Assembly (NCBI GenBank): GCA_945949045.1
Contig: CAMFDG010000003.1
Coordinates: 1 to 64,000, forward strand
DNA length: 64,000 nt
Reading direction: 5' to 3'
Source of the DNA: an uncultured Lachnospiraceae bacterium
GTDB lineage: Bacteria > Bacillota > Clostridia > Lachnospirales > Lachnospiraceae
A model generated the notes under the pieces. The model had not been told where the DNA came from, searched no databases, and saw nothing but the letters and a program-made list of their open reading frames with translations. Shown piece after piece: positions 38,120 through 46,868 of this stretch. Positions within the stretch are counted from its first letter, which is position 1. Each line of letters opens with the position of its first letter. Made by a program: the position numbers and the translations under genes.

Positions 38120-40135
38120 ATGTCATTATTAAAGTGTCCAGATTGTGGAAAGATGGTATCAAAGAGAGCTGTATCATGCCCAAATTGTGGATGCCCATCA
38201 GAATTCTTTTTGGCTGAGTCAAATCAGGAAGAAACGAATGATATTAATAATGTATCACATGAGGTGGAATTAGGGGAAAGGTCTGATGACAGAATTGGAC
38301 AAAGGGAGGAAGTCTTAGAAAAAAAAGATGAAGAACTATTAGATGAATTTGTTATTATTGGGAAAAAATTTTCTTATCCTAGGAGTGCTGAACTTTACAT
38401 TGAAAGTATTAAGTACCATAATGAGATGGCAGCAAAAACTGAAGTGGCTTTAAAAAAGAAGTACGATGAAACAAACAATGCCGACGATTTGCTGAAAAGC
38501 GTTATACCATCTGCAATAAGGATTATTGATAAGGTAGTAAATGAGAATCTTGAGATATTATATCATTCAGGAATAAATATTGACGAAGAAGACTTTAAAG
38601 AAAAATACGGTATCAACCTAGAGGCGTTTATTACAGGATTGTGTGCTGAATATAATAATATTGTAAAGGATGCACAAAATGTACAGCGTGCAAGAGAATA
38701 TGAACGTGCATCAAGAAGTAGATGGGAAGGAGGGGGCTTTGGAATATCAGGTGCAATTAAAGGTGCGGTTAAGGCTGGCGCACTAAATGCGGTGACTGGT
38801 GTAGGGCGTGCAATTAGTGATTCAATTGTGGATAGCAGTGATAATGCAAATACAAATCGAGCAAAAACAGAACTATCTAATAACGAAGAATATGAGAATT
38901 ATTTTTTATTTGGTTTTCGCGTTTGTATCATGAGAGCCGATGAGGGAATGGCAGAAGAATTCGCGGTTAGAAGCAGGACTATGCGCTTGTCGATAAGCTA
39001 TAAAGATGCATTTCAGGAATATTGCGCAGCAATGAAGTATGAGAATGATAATGTAGAATTATTATTTAAAATGCTAGATATAATTGAAATCCATCCTTTG
39101 CTTAAACCTGCTTACGAAATGATATTGCAAGCATCAATTTTGCTTAACGATGAGGAAGTTGATGAACTTTTCAGATTTATGGCATTTTGGGGTATGCAGG
39201 GGGATTTTCAATCTGTATTTTCAGAGAATGAGGCAAGGAAAAAGGTTAAAGGATATCTTGAGCGGAATCCAGAATTAAAAAAAATAGATTTTGAAGATTA
39301 TAGTCCGGAAACCTATGTAAAAGCTAGAACTGCAAAAAGGGATTTAATTCAACTTTTAGGAAAGCAAAATTTCCCTAAATCGTCTTCGTTTTGTATTCAA
39401 TTAAATAATTTTTATGCTAATTGTATGCGAAACGAGGCATGTCTTGACTCAATATTAGTATTGCCGGAAATTAGTGAAAATACATCCATCTATGATTTGA
39501 CACAAAAAATTCATGAGCAAAAAGAGGTTATACCGGGGCTTCTAACAGGAATATGGGTAAGGGGAGACAAAGACGGTATTCCCGAAGTTAAGCTTAAAAC
39601 GAAATGGTGTCTTCCAGAGAATGATGTGATATTTTTTTATCAAAATAATGCTATTTTTGGTACTGCCTTTGGTGGGGATGGATTTGTGCTGACAAATTCA
39701 GTTATTTGCGATTTGAAATCAAAATCTATTCTACCTCTCGCTCAAATTGAAAATATCATATATAAAGGTGATAAAATATTAGTCTTGAATAATCATTGTA
39801 AAATAGTTATTAATTTGGGTTCGGAAAAATTGGCAAGTAGAAAGTTCTTTTTTGATTGCTTGGAATTATTTATAAAGTATTGTACTTGTTCGAATGAAGA
39901 AAAGCATGTTTATATTGTAAAGGCATACGTTGAACAAATGCAAAGAATTATTTCAAAATATGCTCAAAAGTGTGGTATAGAAGATACAAATGAATTATTA
40001 TATAAGTTTTTGATCAAGCACGGAGTGGAAATATGTGTTCAAGAAAGTACGTTTTGTCCATACTGCGGAAATAAAATATATAAGGGATCAAAATTCTGTA
40101 ATTTTTGTGGAAAAGCAAATACATATGGTAAATAG
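38120..40135 (+). CDS. Large protein with zinc ribbons at both ends, Gly-rich amphipathic segment and PH-like C-terminal region
   Basis: CPDCGKMVSKRAVSCPNCG at N-term; CPYCGNKIYKGSKFCNFCG at C-term; GGGFGISGAIKGAVKAGALNAVTGVGRAI in the middle. Confidence 0.75.
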   Translation: MSLLKCPDCGKMVSKRAVSCPNCGCPSEFFLAESNQEETNDINNVSHEVELGERSDDRIGQREEVLEKKDEELLDEFVIIGKKFSYPRSAELYIESIKYHNEMAAKTEVALKKKYDETNNADDLLKSVIPSAIRIIDKVVNENLEILYHSGINIDEEDFKEKYGINLEAFITGLCAEYNNIVKDAQNVQRAREYERASRSRWEGGGFGISGAIKGAVKAGALNAVTGVGRAISDSIVDSSDNANTNRAKTELSNNEEYENYFLFGFRVCIMRADEGMAEEFAVRSRTMRLSISYKDAFQEYCAAMKYENDNVELLFKMLDIIEIHPLLKPAYEMILQASILLNDEEVDELFRFMAFWGMQGDFQSVFSENEARKKVKGYLERNPELKKIDFEDYSPETYVKARTAKRDLIQLLGKQNFPKSSSFCIQLNNFYANCMRNEACLDSILVLPEISENTSIYDLTQKIHEQKEVIPGLLTGIWVRGDKDGIPEVKLKTKWCLPENDVIFFYQNNAIFGTAFGGDGFVLTNSVICDLKSKSILPLAQIENIIYKGDKILVLNNHCKIVINLGSEKLASRKFFFDCLELFIKYCTCSNEEKHVYIVKAYVEQMQRIISKYAQKCGIEDTNELLYKFLIKHGVEICVQESTFCPYCGNKIYKGSKFCNFCGKANTYGK

Positions 40136-40144
40136 GAGAAAAAA

Positions 40145-40657
40145 ATGAAATGCAGAAATTGTGGAAATGAATTTTCAGAAGGAGTATTTTGTCCAGAGTG
40201 TGGAACAAGAATTCAAATGAACGTGTTTGATGGAGAAAGAAATAACCCTTTTGATTTTGAATTCTTCGGGGAAAAAGATGAAAACAATTATTCAAGAGAC
40301 GAAATAGAATTGGAGTTACAGAGAAACAGGACTGAACAAGAACGAGTTGCATTAGAAGGGGAAAAACAAGAAGATGAAACAGCCAAAGGTATATTAGAGC
40401 AAGATAGAATAACACAGGTGTATGCTGAACAGCAGAGCAAATACTCCAATGAAGGGAAGACGATGTCTATATTATCTTTAATTATGGGAATAATAGCTAT
40501 TATAAGCTGTGGTTGTCTTTATGTGCCGGAAATATTGGGAATTGTGTTTGCATGTTTTGGAAAACAAAATGGAAAGCTGCGTGGAATGTCAATAGCGGGA
40601 TTGGTTTGTAGTATCATTTCTTTGGGAATGTACCTTGTTTTATACCTTATCATATAA
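40145..40657 (+). CDS. Zinc-ribbon DUF4190-like membrane protein
   Basis: CRNCGNEFSEGVFCPECG; SILSLIMGIIAIISCGCLYVPEILGIVFACFGKQNGKLRGMSIAGLVCSIISL. Confidence 0.78.
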   Translation: MKCRNCGNEFSEGVFCPECGTRIQMNVFDGERNNPFDFEFFGEKDENNYSRDEIELELQRNRTEQERVALEGEKQEDETAKGILEQDRITQVYAEQQSKYSNEGKTMSILSLIMGIIAIISCGCLYVPEILGIVFACFGKQNGKLRGMSIAGLVCSIISLGMYLVLYLII

Positions 40658-40745
40658 AATAATTTTCTTCTTCTATAAATTGAGAAGATTGTTGTGGTAA
40701 AATTATGTTGATCAATAATATAGTATCATTATGTAGTAATAACTC

Positions 40746-40778
40746 GGGCTTACTGCCAGTGGCAGTAAGCCCTTTTTT
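40746..40778 (+). terminator. Terminator/leader hairpin directly before parM
   Basis: GGGCTTACTGCC-AGT-GGCAGTAAGCCC-TTTTTT, ends 25 nt before ATG 40798. Confidence 0.85.
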
Positions 40779-40797
40779 CACCAGAAGGGAGGACAAC

Positions 40798-41724
40798 ATG
40801 ATTGATCTGGGAAATGGCAGGTACATCATAGGTTTTGACAACGGCTATCAGTTTGGCAAGACAGCAAACCATATGTTTGACAATGGGGTGTATCCGCTGG
40901 GGAAGGTGGAGCCGTCTGTAAAGGAGCATTCACTGAAATATGAACGGAAGTATTACAAAGTAGCAGAAGGCAGAGCTGCAATCACCGAGGATAAGGTGTC
41001 GGATGAAAATGCGAGGCTTTTGACAATGGTGGCTATGGCAAAGGAGCTTTCCGCTATCGATATACACAGGGCAGAGGTGATTCTTGCAGTGGGGCTTCCG
41101 TTCTCCGACTATGGAAGGGAGAAAAAGGAGCTGATCCGTTATTATGAGCAGAAACCAGTAATAAGATATGAATTGGAAGGAATCCGGTATGACGTGGAAG
41201 TCAGCCGGATTTTTGTTTTCCCGCAATGCTATGCTGCAGTTTCACCAAGGCTTGGGAATATGAAGGGAGATTACCTTGTAGTTGATATCGGGAGCAAGAC
41301 TACGGATGTGGTTTATCTGCGGAACGGACTTCCGGTGGAGAGCCGGTCCATTACCATTGAAAAGGCAATGGTCAGGTGGATCCGGCAGATACAGGGAAGC
41401 CTGCAGGTGCAGTTTGGAAAAGCAGTTCCGGAAAAGGAAATCCTAAAAGTAATCTTAAGGAAGGAAAGCTATCTTCCGAAGCAGTTCGTCTCTCACATTC
41501 GTAAAAAGATGAGGGAGCTGGTCAGTGAAATGGTTCTGGAACTTGCGGAGCATGGATACGACATGGACTATTCGAAGGTGATCTATGTTGGTGGCGGGGC
41601 TGTGGCGGTCAGGAATTTCGGGGAACAAAAGGACAACGTGGCTTATGACTGTGACATACTGGCAAATGCGAAAGGCTATGAATTTCTGGCAGGACAGATG
41701 TTAAGAAAGCAGGGGGCGGCGTGA
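40798..41724 (+). CDS. parM: ParM/StbA-like actin-family segregation ATPase
   Basis: YIIGFDNGYQFGKTANHMF, YLVVDIGSKTTDVVYLRNG and VIYVGGGAVAVRNF. Confidence 0.85.
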   Translation: MIDLGNGRYIIGFDNGYQFGKTANHMFDNGVYPLGKVEPSVKEHSLKYERKYYKVAEGRAAITEDKVSDENARLLTMVAMAKELSAIDIHRAEVILAVGLPFSDYGREKKELIRYYEQKPVIRYELEGIRYDVEVSRIFVFPQCYAAVSPRLGNMKGDYLVVDIGSKTTDVVYLRNGLPVESRSITIEKAMVRWIRQIQGSLQVQFGKAVPEKEILKVILRKESYLPKQFVSHIRKKMRELVSEMVLELAEHGYDMDYSKVIYVGGGAVAVRNFGEQKDNVAYDCDILANAKGYEFLAGQMLRKQGAA

Positions 41725-42092
41725 TGGCAGGGACTATGGTAATCAGCATCCGATTTCATGAGGAGAACCACAGGGACATGGAACTGTATGACAGACTGAA
41801 ACAGGATGCAGGGGAAGTCATGTCCCTTGCTGCTGTGGCAAAGGAAAGAATCCGCGTTTCCTACCAGTCAGAGGAGAAAAAAGAGGAAAAGGCAGAACTT
41901 CTGGAACAGGTTACGAAGGCGGTCAGGGAAGAGATGAAGGATTCCGGAATGAAGATTGCAGGGGCAATTCTGTCGGGAATGCAGGGTACACAACGTACCT
42001 TTCAGAGGGTTCCAGAGAAAAAGGAAAGTGTTCTCCCGGAAGAAGGTGGACAGTTGCCGGAAGGAACATGGGATTTTCTGGATTCTGATTAA
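41724..42092 (+). CDS. ParR-like small partner of ParM
   Basis: ATGA overlap with parM stop; small charged protein with N-terminal ISIRFHEENHRDMELYDRLK. Confidence 0.55.
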   Translation: MAGTMVISIRFHEENHRDMELYDRLKQDAGEVMSLAAVAKERIRVSYQSEEKKEEKAELLEQVTKAVREEMKDSGMKIAGAILSGMQGTQRTFQRVPEKKESVLPEEGGQLPEGTWDFLDSD

Positions 42093-42354
42093 ATTCAGTG
42101 TTGGAAGGAACTCGGTTCCCCTGAAAAGAAGTGTGGTGCTTAAGAAGCAGAGTGGCGCAGATATGAAGCAGATTTCCTTTTGAGTGATAAGGTGGAGCAG
42201 AGATGCTTCAGAATGTTGCAGAAATGCGCTGTATTAAGGAAAACTCTGTTGATTGGATCATATATTATTTTTGTGAATCCTGGAATACATAAGTATCAGG
42301 ACAGGGGGAGGCTGTTATGGCCTCCCCATTTAATTTTGGAAAGGAGGCTGGCAG

Positions 42355-42522
42355 ATGGAAAGAAAAGAAAGAATCAGAAAAGCGGAGGAGCTGGTGCTGG
42401 AAAGGGTGGAGTATCTCCTTGAAACTACAGAGGCACCTGATTTTGTGGAATGTGTTGGAAAAATCGGTGGTGATACTGTCACCTATAGGGTATACAATGA
42501 TGGATCTGTTTATGAAAGATAG
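42355..42522 (+). CDS. Conserved-looking small protein (55 aa; not in supplied ORF track)
   Basis: AAAGGAGG RBS; MERKERIRKAEELVLERVEYLLETTEAPDFVECVGKIGGDTVTYRVYNDGSVYER*. Confidence 0.65.
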   Translation: MERKERIRKAEELVLERVEYLLETTEAPDFVECVGKIGGDTVTYRVYNDGSVYER

Positions 42523-42603
42523 GAAGAAAATTTATTCAAAAACTGTTAACAATTCCCGCTCCTATAAAGGGCGGGTCATTTTATTATGAAGGAGGAATCA
42601 ATT

Positions 42604-43539
42604 ATGGCAGCATTAGTGGAAACAATGTACAGCACAAGGGAAAAACCGTGGCACGGACTTGGGACCGTGGTACGTGAGGCTCCGGCCTCGGAGGAAGCCC
42701 TGCGTCTTGCGGGGCTGGACTGGAACGTGGTGCAGGAACCAATCTACACACCGTTCCGGGAAAAGATCGAAGGCTTCAAGGCAAATGTCAGGGACAAGGA
42801 CCGGAAGGTGCTTGGTGTGGTCAGTGACAGGTACAAGGTGGTGCAGAACGTGGAGGCGTTCAGCTTTACGGATGAACTGCTGGGGCATGGTGTGCGTTAT
42901 GAAACAGCGGGATCCCTAGCAGGAGGAAAAAGGGTGTGGATTCTGGCAAGGCTTCCGAGGGAGTATATCATTGCCGGAGAGCGCATCAGTCCGTATCTGG
43001 TATTTTCCAATACCCATGATGGCAGCGGCTCGGTCAAGGTGGCAGTCACTCCTGTCCGTGTGGTTTGCAACAACACCCTGAACCTTGCACTGGAAACAGC
43101 ACAGCGCAGTTTCAGCATGGTACATACGGGAAACATTTCGGACAAAATCGCAGAGGCAAGGGATACGCTTTTCAAGGCAGAGAATTACATGGACTGTCTT
43201 GGGGCAGAGTTTGAGCAGCTCCACCGGCAGAAAGTGACGGATGAGGAGGTCAAAAACTATATTGAACTTCTGATTCCCATGGAGAGCAGTGCCACAAAGA
43301 CGCAGGCGAAGAATGTGAAACGCCTGCGGGATGATCTTGCCATGCGCTATTATGATGCCCCGGATTTACAGACAGTTGGGAAGAATGCCTACCGTTTCAT
43401 CAATGCCGTATCGGATTTTGCAACGCACGCGGAACCGCTCCGAAGGACGGCAAATTACAGTGAGAACCTGTTCAGCCGTACAGTGGACGGGAACCCGCTC
43501 ATTGACCGGGCATACCAGCTTGTGAAGGCAGCAGCATGA
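42604..43539 (+). CDS. DUF932 / phage-plasmid-like protein
   Basis: STREKPWHGLGTVVREAPASEEAL, VSDRYKVVQNVEAFSFTDELL and VRVVCNNTLNLAL. Confidence 0.9.
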   Translation: MAALVETMYSTREKPWHGLGTVVREAPASEEALRLAGLDWNVVQEPIYTPFREKIEGFKANVRDKDRKVLGVVSDRYKVVQNVEAFSFTDELLGHGVRYETAGSLAGGKRVWILARLPREYIIAGERISPYLVFSNTHDGSGSVKVAVTPVRVVCNNTLNLALETAQRSFSMVHTGNISDKIAEARDTLFKAENYMDCLGAEFEQLHRQKVTDEEVKNYIELLIPMESSATKTQAKNVKRLRDDLAMRYYDAPDLQTVGKNAYRFINAVSDFATHAEPLRRTANYSENLFSRTVDGNPLIDRAYQLVKAAA

Positions 43540-43624
43540 TTATATTATAATAAGAAGATACAGAAAAACGGGCAGGTGCATACCAGTATTGCGCCTGCCT
43601 TTCATTTTGCGGAGGTGGAAAGGA

Positions 43625-44554
43625 ATGAAAGTAGTAGTAAAGACAGCAAATCTGACAAGACAGGAGTGGCTTAAGTACCGGACACAGGGCATTGGAGGAT
43701 CCGATGTCTCCATCATTGCAGGAATCAATCCCTTTAAGTCGGTACACCAGCTCTGGCTGGAAAAGACCGGACAGGTTGAACCGGAAGAGGAGAACAGCGA
43801 GTATACGCATTTTGGGACCATTCTGGAGCCGGTTGTGCGAAAGGAATTCATGGAGCGCACAGGAATCAGGGTAAGACAGAAACATATGCTCCTGCAGAGC
43901 GAAGAGCATCCGTTTATGTTTGCGGATCTGGATGGAGTCATCAACGAGAACGGGGAACTGTGTATCTTTGAGGCAAAGACGGCATCAGCCTACAAGCAGG
44001 ATGTGTGGGAGGATGGCGTTCCGGCACCATATATCCTGCAGGTGCAGCATTACATGGCAGTGACCGGGGCAAAAAAGACCTACATTGCAGCCCTTGTCGG
44101 AGGCAACCATTTCTTTTCCCATGTGGTGGAGAGGGATGAGGAAATGATCGGGAAGATTACTGCAATGGAAAAATACTTCTGGGAAAACCATGTGCTGGGC
44201 GGTGTGGAGCCTGTGCCGGATGGTTCGGAGGCAACCACCAGATATTTTAATGAGAAATTTTCCAGTTCCAATGGCGAAACGGTGGAACTCCCGGAGGAGG
44301 TGCTTCCGGTCTGTGAGAAATATGATGACCTCACCCGGCAGATCAGGGAACTGGAAACGGCAAAGAATGCTGCAGCAAACCAGCTGAAAAGCTATCTTGG
44401 GAATGCAGAAGCCGGGACAGTGGGAGACCGGAGGATTACATGGAAGTCTGTCAGCAAGAATTCCGTGGACACCAAACGTCTGAAACTGGAACATCCGGAT
44501 ATTTACACGGACTGCCTGACACAGAGCAGTTACCGGAGATTTATGGTTGCGTAG
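43625..44554 (+). CDS. YqaJ-family viral recombinase/exonuclease
   Basis: RTQGIGGSDVSIIAGINPFKSVHQLWLEKTG and GELCIFEAKTASAYKQDVWEDGVPAPYILQVQHYMAVTG. Confidence 0.92.
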   Translation: MKVVVKTANLTRQEWLKYRTQGIGGSDVSIIAGINPFKSVHQLWLEKTGQVEPEEENSEYTHFGTILEPVVRKEFMERTGIRVRQKHMLLQSEEHPFMFADLDGVINENGELCIFEAKTASAYKQDVWEDGVPAPYILQVQHYMAVTGAKKTYIAALVGGNHFFSHVVERDEEMIGKITAMEKYFWENHVLGGVEPVPDGSEATTRYFNEKFSSSNGETVELPEEVLPVCEKYDDLTRQIRELETAKNAAANQLKSYLGNAEAGTVGDRRITWKSVSKNSVDTKRLKLEHPDIYTDCLTQSSYRRFMVA

Positions 44555-44566
44555 GAGAGGAGTGGT

Positions 44567-44998
44567 ATGATGAACAGGATTTTTCTGATGGGAAGGCTTA
44601 CAAAGGATCCAGAGGTCCGGTACAGCCATGGAGATAACCCGATTGCGATTGCCAGGTATTCGCTGGCGGTGGAAAAGAAACAGAAGCGGGAGGACGGGAT
44701 CAAAGCGGACTTCTTTAATGTGGTGGCATTTGAGCGCCTCGGGGATTTTGCGGCAAAGTATCTCCGTAAGGGCATTAAGATTGTACTGTCTGGAAGAGTT
44801 CAGACAGGGACTTATGACAATAAGGATGGTGTCAGGATGCCGTTCTTTGAGGTGGTTGCTGAACTGCAGGAATTTGCAGAGAGCAGAACTGCCGGGCAGT
44901 CTGCAGGGAAAGAAGATGCACGGGGCGGAAGCAGGTATCCAGAAGAAGGAGGATTTCTGCAGATTCCGGACAATCTGGATGATCTGCCTTTTGATTAA
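44567..44998 (+). CDS. ssb: Single-stranded DNA-binding protein
   Basis: MMNRIFLMGRLTKDPEVRYSHGDNPIARYSLAV-type OB fold, C-terminal acidic tail DDLPFD. Confidence 0.94.
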   Translation: MMNRIFLMGRLTKDPEVRYSHGDNPIAIARYSLAVEKKQKREDGIKADFFNVVAFERLGDFAAKYLRKGIKIVLSGRVQTGTYDNKDGVRMPFFEVVAELQEFAESRTAGQSAGKEDARGGSRYPEEGGFLQIPDNLDDLPFD

Positions 44999-45023
44999 GC
45001 AGAGGAAAGGAAGTGTGGTGAAC

Positions 45024-45791
45024 ATGGCAGAGAATACAATCCGGCTGCTTCGAGCAGACGAAATTGAGTGCCGTATAGGAATGATCAATGAAAAGGGGTT
45101 GTCCCTGCTTTTATATAAGGATGCGAGAGTGGATATGAAAATCCTCGATGAAGTCTATGGTCCGACTAACTGGCAGAGAAAGCATGAAGTGATCGGTGGC
45201 TGTCTTTACTGTACGGTCAGTATCTGGGACGAGAAAAAACAGCAGTGGATCTCCAAGATGGATGTGGGTACGGCTGGCAGCACTGAGAAAGAAAAAGGTG
45301 AGGCTTCGGATTCTTTCAAGCGTGCCTGCTTTTCCCATGGAATCGGAAGGGAGCTTTACACGGCTCCGTTTATCTGGATCGGGGCAGCCAGGGCAAACAT
45401 TCAGAAAAAAAATGACCGCTTTGTCACCTTTGATAAGTTTAAGGTCAGCAGTATTGTATACAATGACAGCAGGGAGATCACGGGCCTTACGATTATGAAT
45501 CAGGATGGGCAGGTAGTTTATACTCTGAATGGTCAGTTGTCCGGCTGTCAGGTGAAGTCTGGAAACGGCACTGCGGAATCTGGGAAGAAGGACCCGACGA
45601 GTGCTGGCTGCCAGCATCATGGACAGCAGACGGGACATGAGGAGGCTATCAACCGGGAACTGGAACGGACCGGGGTGGCTCTGGATACTGTATTGAAGCG
45701 ATACGGGGTGGGCAGTGTGCAGGAGATGGACGACAGTGTCTACCGCAAAGCCATGAACTGCCTGAAAAGGACAAAGTCAAAGGCTGCATAG
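45024..45791 (+). CDS. Rad52/DUF1071-like annealing protein
   Basis: EVYGPTNWQRKHEVIGGCLYCTVSIWDEKKQQWISKMDVGTAGSTEKEKGEASDSFKRACFSHGIGRELY. Confidence 0.75.
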   Translation: MAENTIRLLRADEIECRIGMINEKGLSLLLYKDARVDMKILDEVYGPTNWQRKHEVIGGCLYCTVSIWDEKKQQWISKMDVGTAGSTEKEKGEASDSFKRACFSHGIGRELYTAPFIWIGAARANIQKKNDRFVTFDKFKVSSIVYNDSREITGLTIMNQDGQVVYTLNGQLSGCQVKSGNGTAESGKKDPTSAGCQHHGQQTGHEEAINRELERTGVALDTVLKRYGVGSVQEMDDSVYRKAMNCLKRTKSKAA

Positions 45792-45901
45792 TAGCTACAA
45801 ACAAAAACAGATCGCCAATAAGTGTTGAATAACAATGGTAAAGCCGGGGACATGTATGTCTCCGGCTTGTTTTACGATTTTAGGAAAGGACGGAGAGAAA
45901 T

Positions 45902-46792
45902 ATGATGGAGTTTAAGGAATTTACAGAAGAAGTGAAAAAGGGACTGGAAAAGCTGGCAGGCAAAAACACAGAGATCCGAATTGAAGAACGTCTGAAAAAT
46001 AATGGGTTGAAGCTGACGGGAGTTTCTGCGCTGCAGAAGGGAGAGAATGTTTCACCGGTGGTGTATCTGGAACCGTATTACCAGAGTTACAGGGATGGAG
46101 ACAGCACCTTAAATAAGATTGTGGAGAGGGTTGCAGGACTTTTGGAAGAACATTCCCAGACAGGGGACATTAAAGCGCATGTTGAGGAGTTCGGGGACTG
46201 GGAAGGGATCCGGTCGCGCATCTTTGCAAAGCTTATCAATGCGGATATGAACCGGGAACTTCTGCAGAGGGTTCCATACAGGGTGTTTATGGATCTTGCC
46301 GTGGTCTATTACGTGAAGGTTAAGGAGTTTGCAGGAGGCGGTGCCGGTACGATACTGATAGATCACAGCCATCTGCAGCAATGGGGAGCAGATGAAAACA
46401 TGCTGTATGAGGCTGCCCTTTCCAATATGGAGGAAGAGGGGACAAGTGTTCAGAGTATGGATGAAATCTTTAGGGAAGCTGGAAGGGATCTCCTTCCGGA
46501 TCCCTGTGGCATGCTTGTCCTTACCAACAGAAGCAAGGTCTTTGGTGCATCGGAATTATTAAGGAAAGATATTCTTCGAAAGCTTGCAGGAAAGCTGCAG
46601 GACAATCTCGTTATCCTGCCAAGCAGCATCCATGAGGTTATCATCCTTCCGGAAAGGGAGGCACCGTCCGAAGGGGAGGCAGCAGCTATGGTGAAGGAGG
46701 TCAATGATAGTGAACTGCTTCCAGAGGAGGTTCTTTCGAACCATGTGTACCGGTTTGATTGGGGAAAAGATGAGGTGTATATTGCTGCATGA
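45902..46792 (+). CDS. DUF5688-family protein
   Basis: 296-aa ORF; NNGLKLTGVSALQKGENVSPVVYLEPYYQSYRDGDSTLNKIV and GMLVLTNRSKVFGASELL. Confidence 0.75.
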   Translation: MMEFKEFTEEVKKGLEKLAGKNTEIRIEERLKNNGLKLTGVSALQKGENVSPVVYLEPYYQSYRDGDSTLNKIVERVAGLLEEHSQTGDIKAHVEEFGDWEGIRSRIFAKLINADMNRELLQRVPYRVFMDLAVVYYVKVKEFAGGGAGTILIDHSHLQQWGADENMLYEAALSNMEEEGTSVQSMDEIFREAGRDLLPDPCGMLVLTNRSKVFGASELLRKDILRKLAGKLQDNLVILPSSIHEVIILPEREAPSEGEAAAMVKEVNDSELLPEEVLSNHVYRFDWGKDEVYIAA

Positions 46793-46868
46793 TGGTTGTA
46801 AAAACAAATTATTGTTGTTATAATATCCTTATACGTCGAGATGAATTTATAAAATGGGGAGTTTGAAT

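Noticed and set aside
44628-45023. N-terminal extension of the Rad52-like ORF
   Set aside because: It overlaps ssb out of frame; ATG 45024 with a nearby RBS is the sensible start.
43985-45088. 367-aa minus-strand ORF opposite yqaJ/ssb
   Set aside because: Antisense shadow of strongly supported YqaJ and SSB genes.
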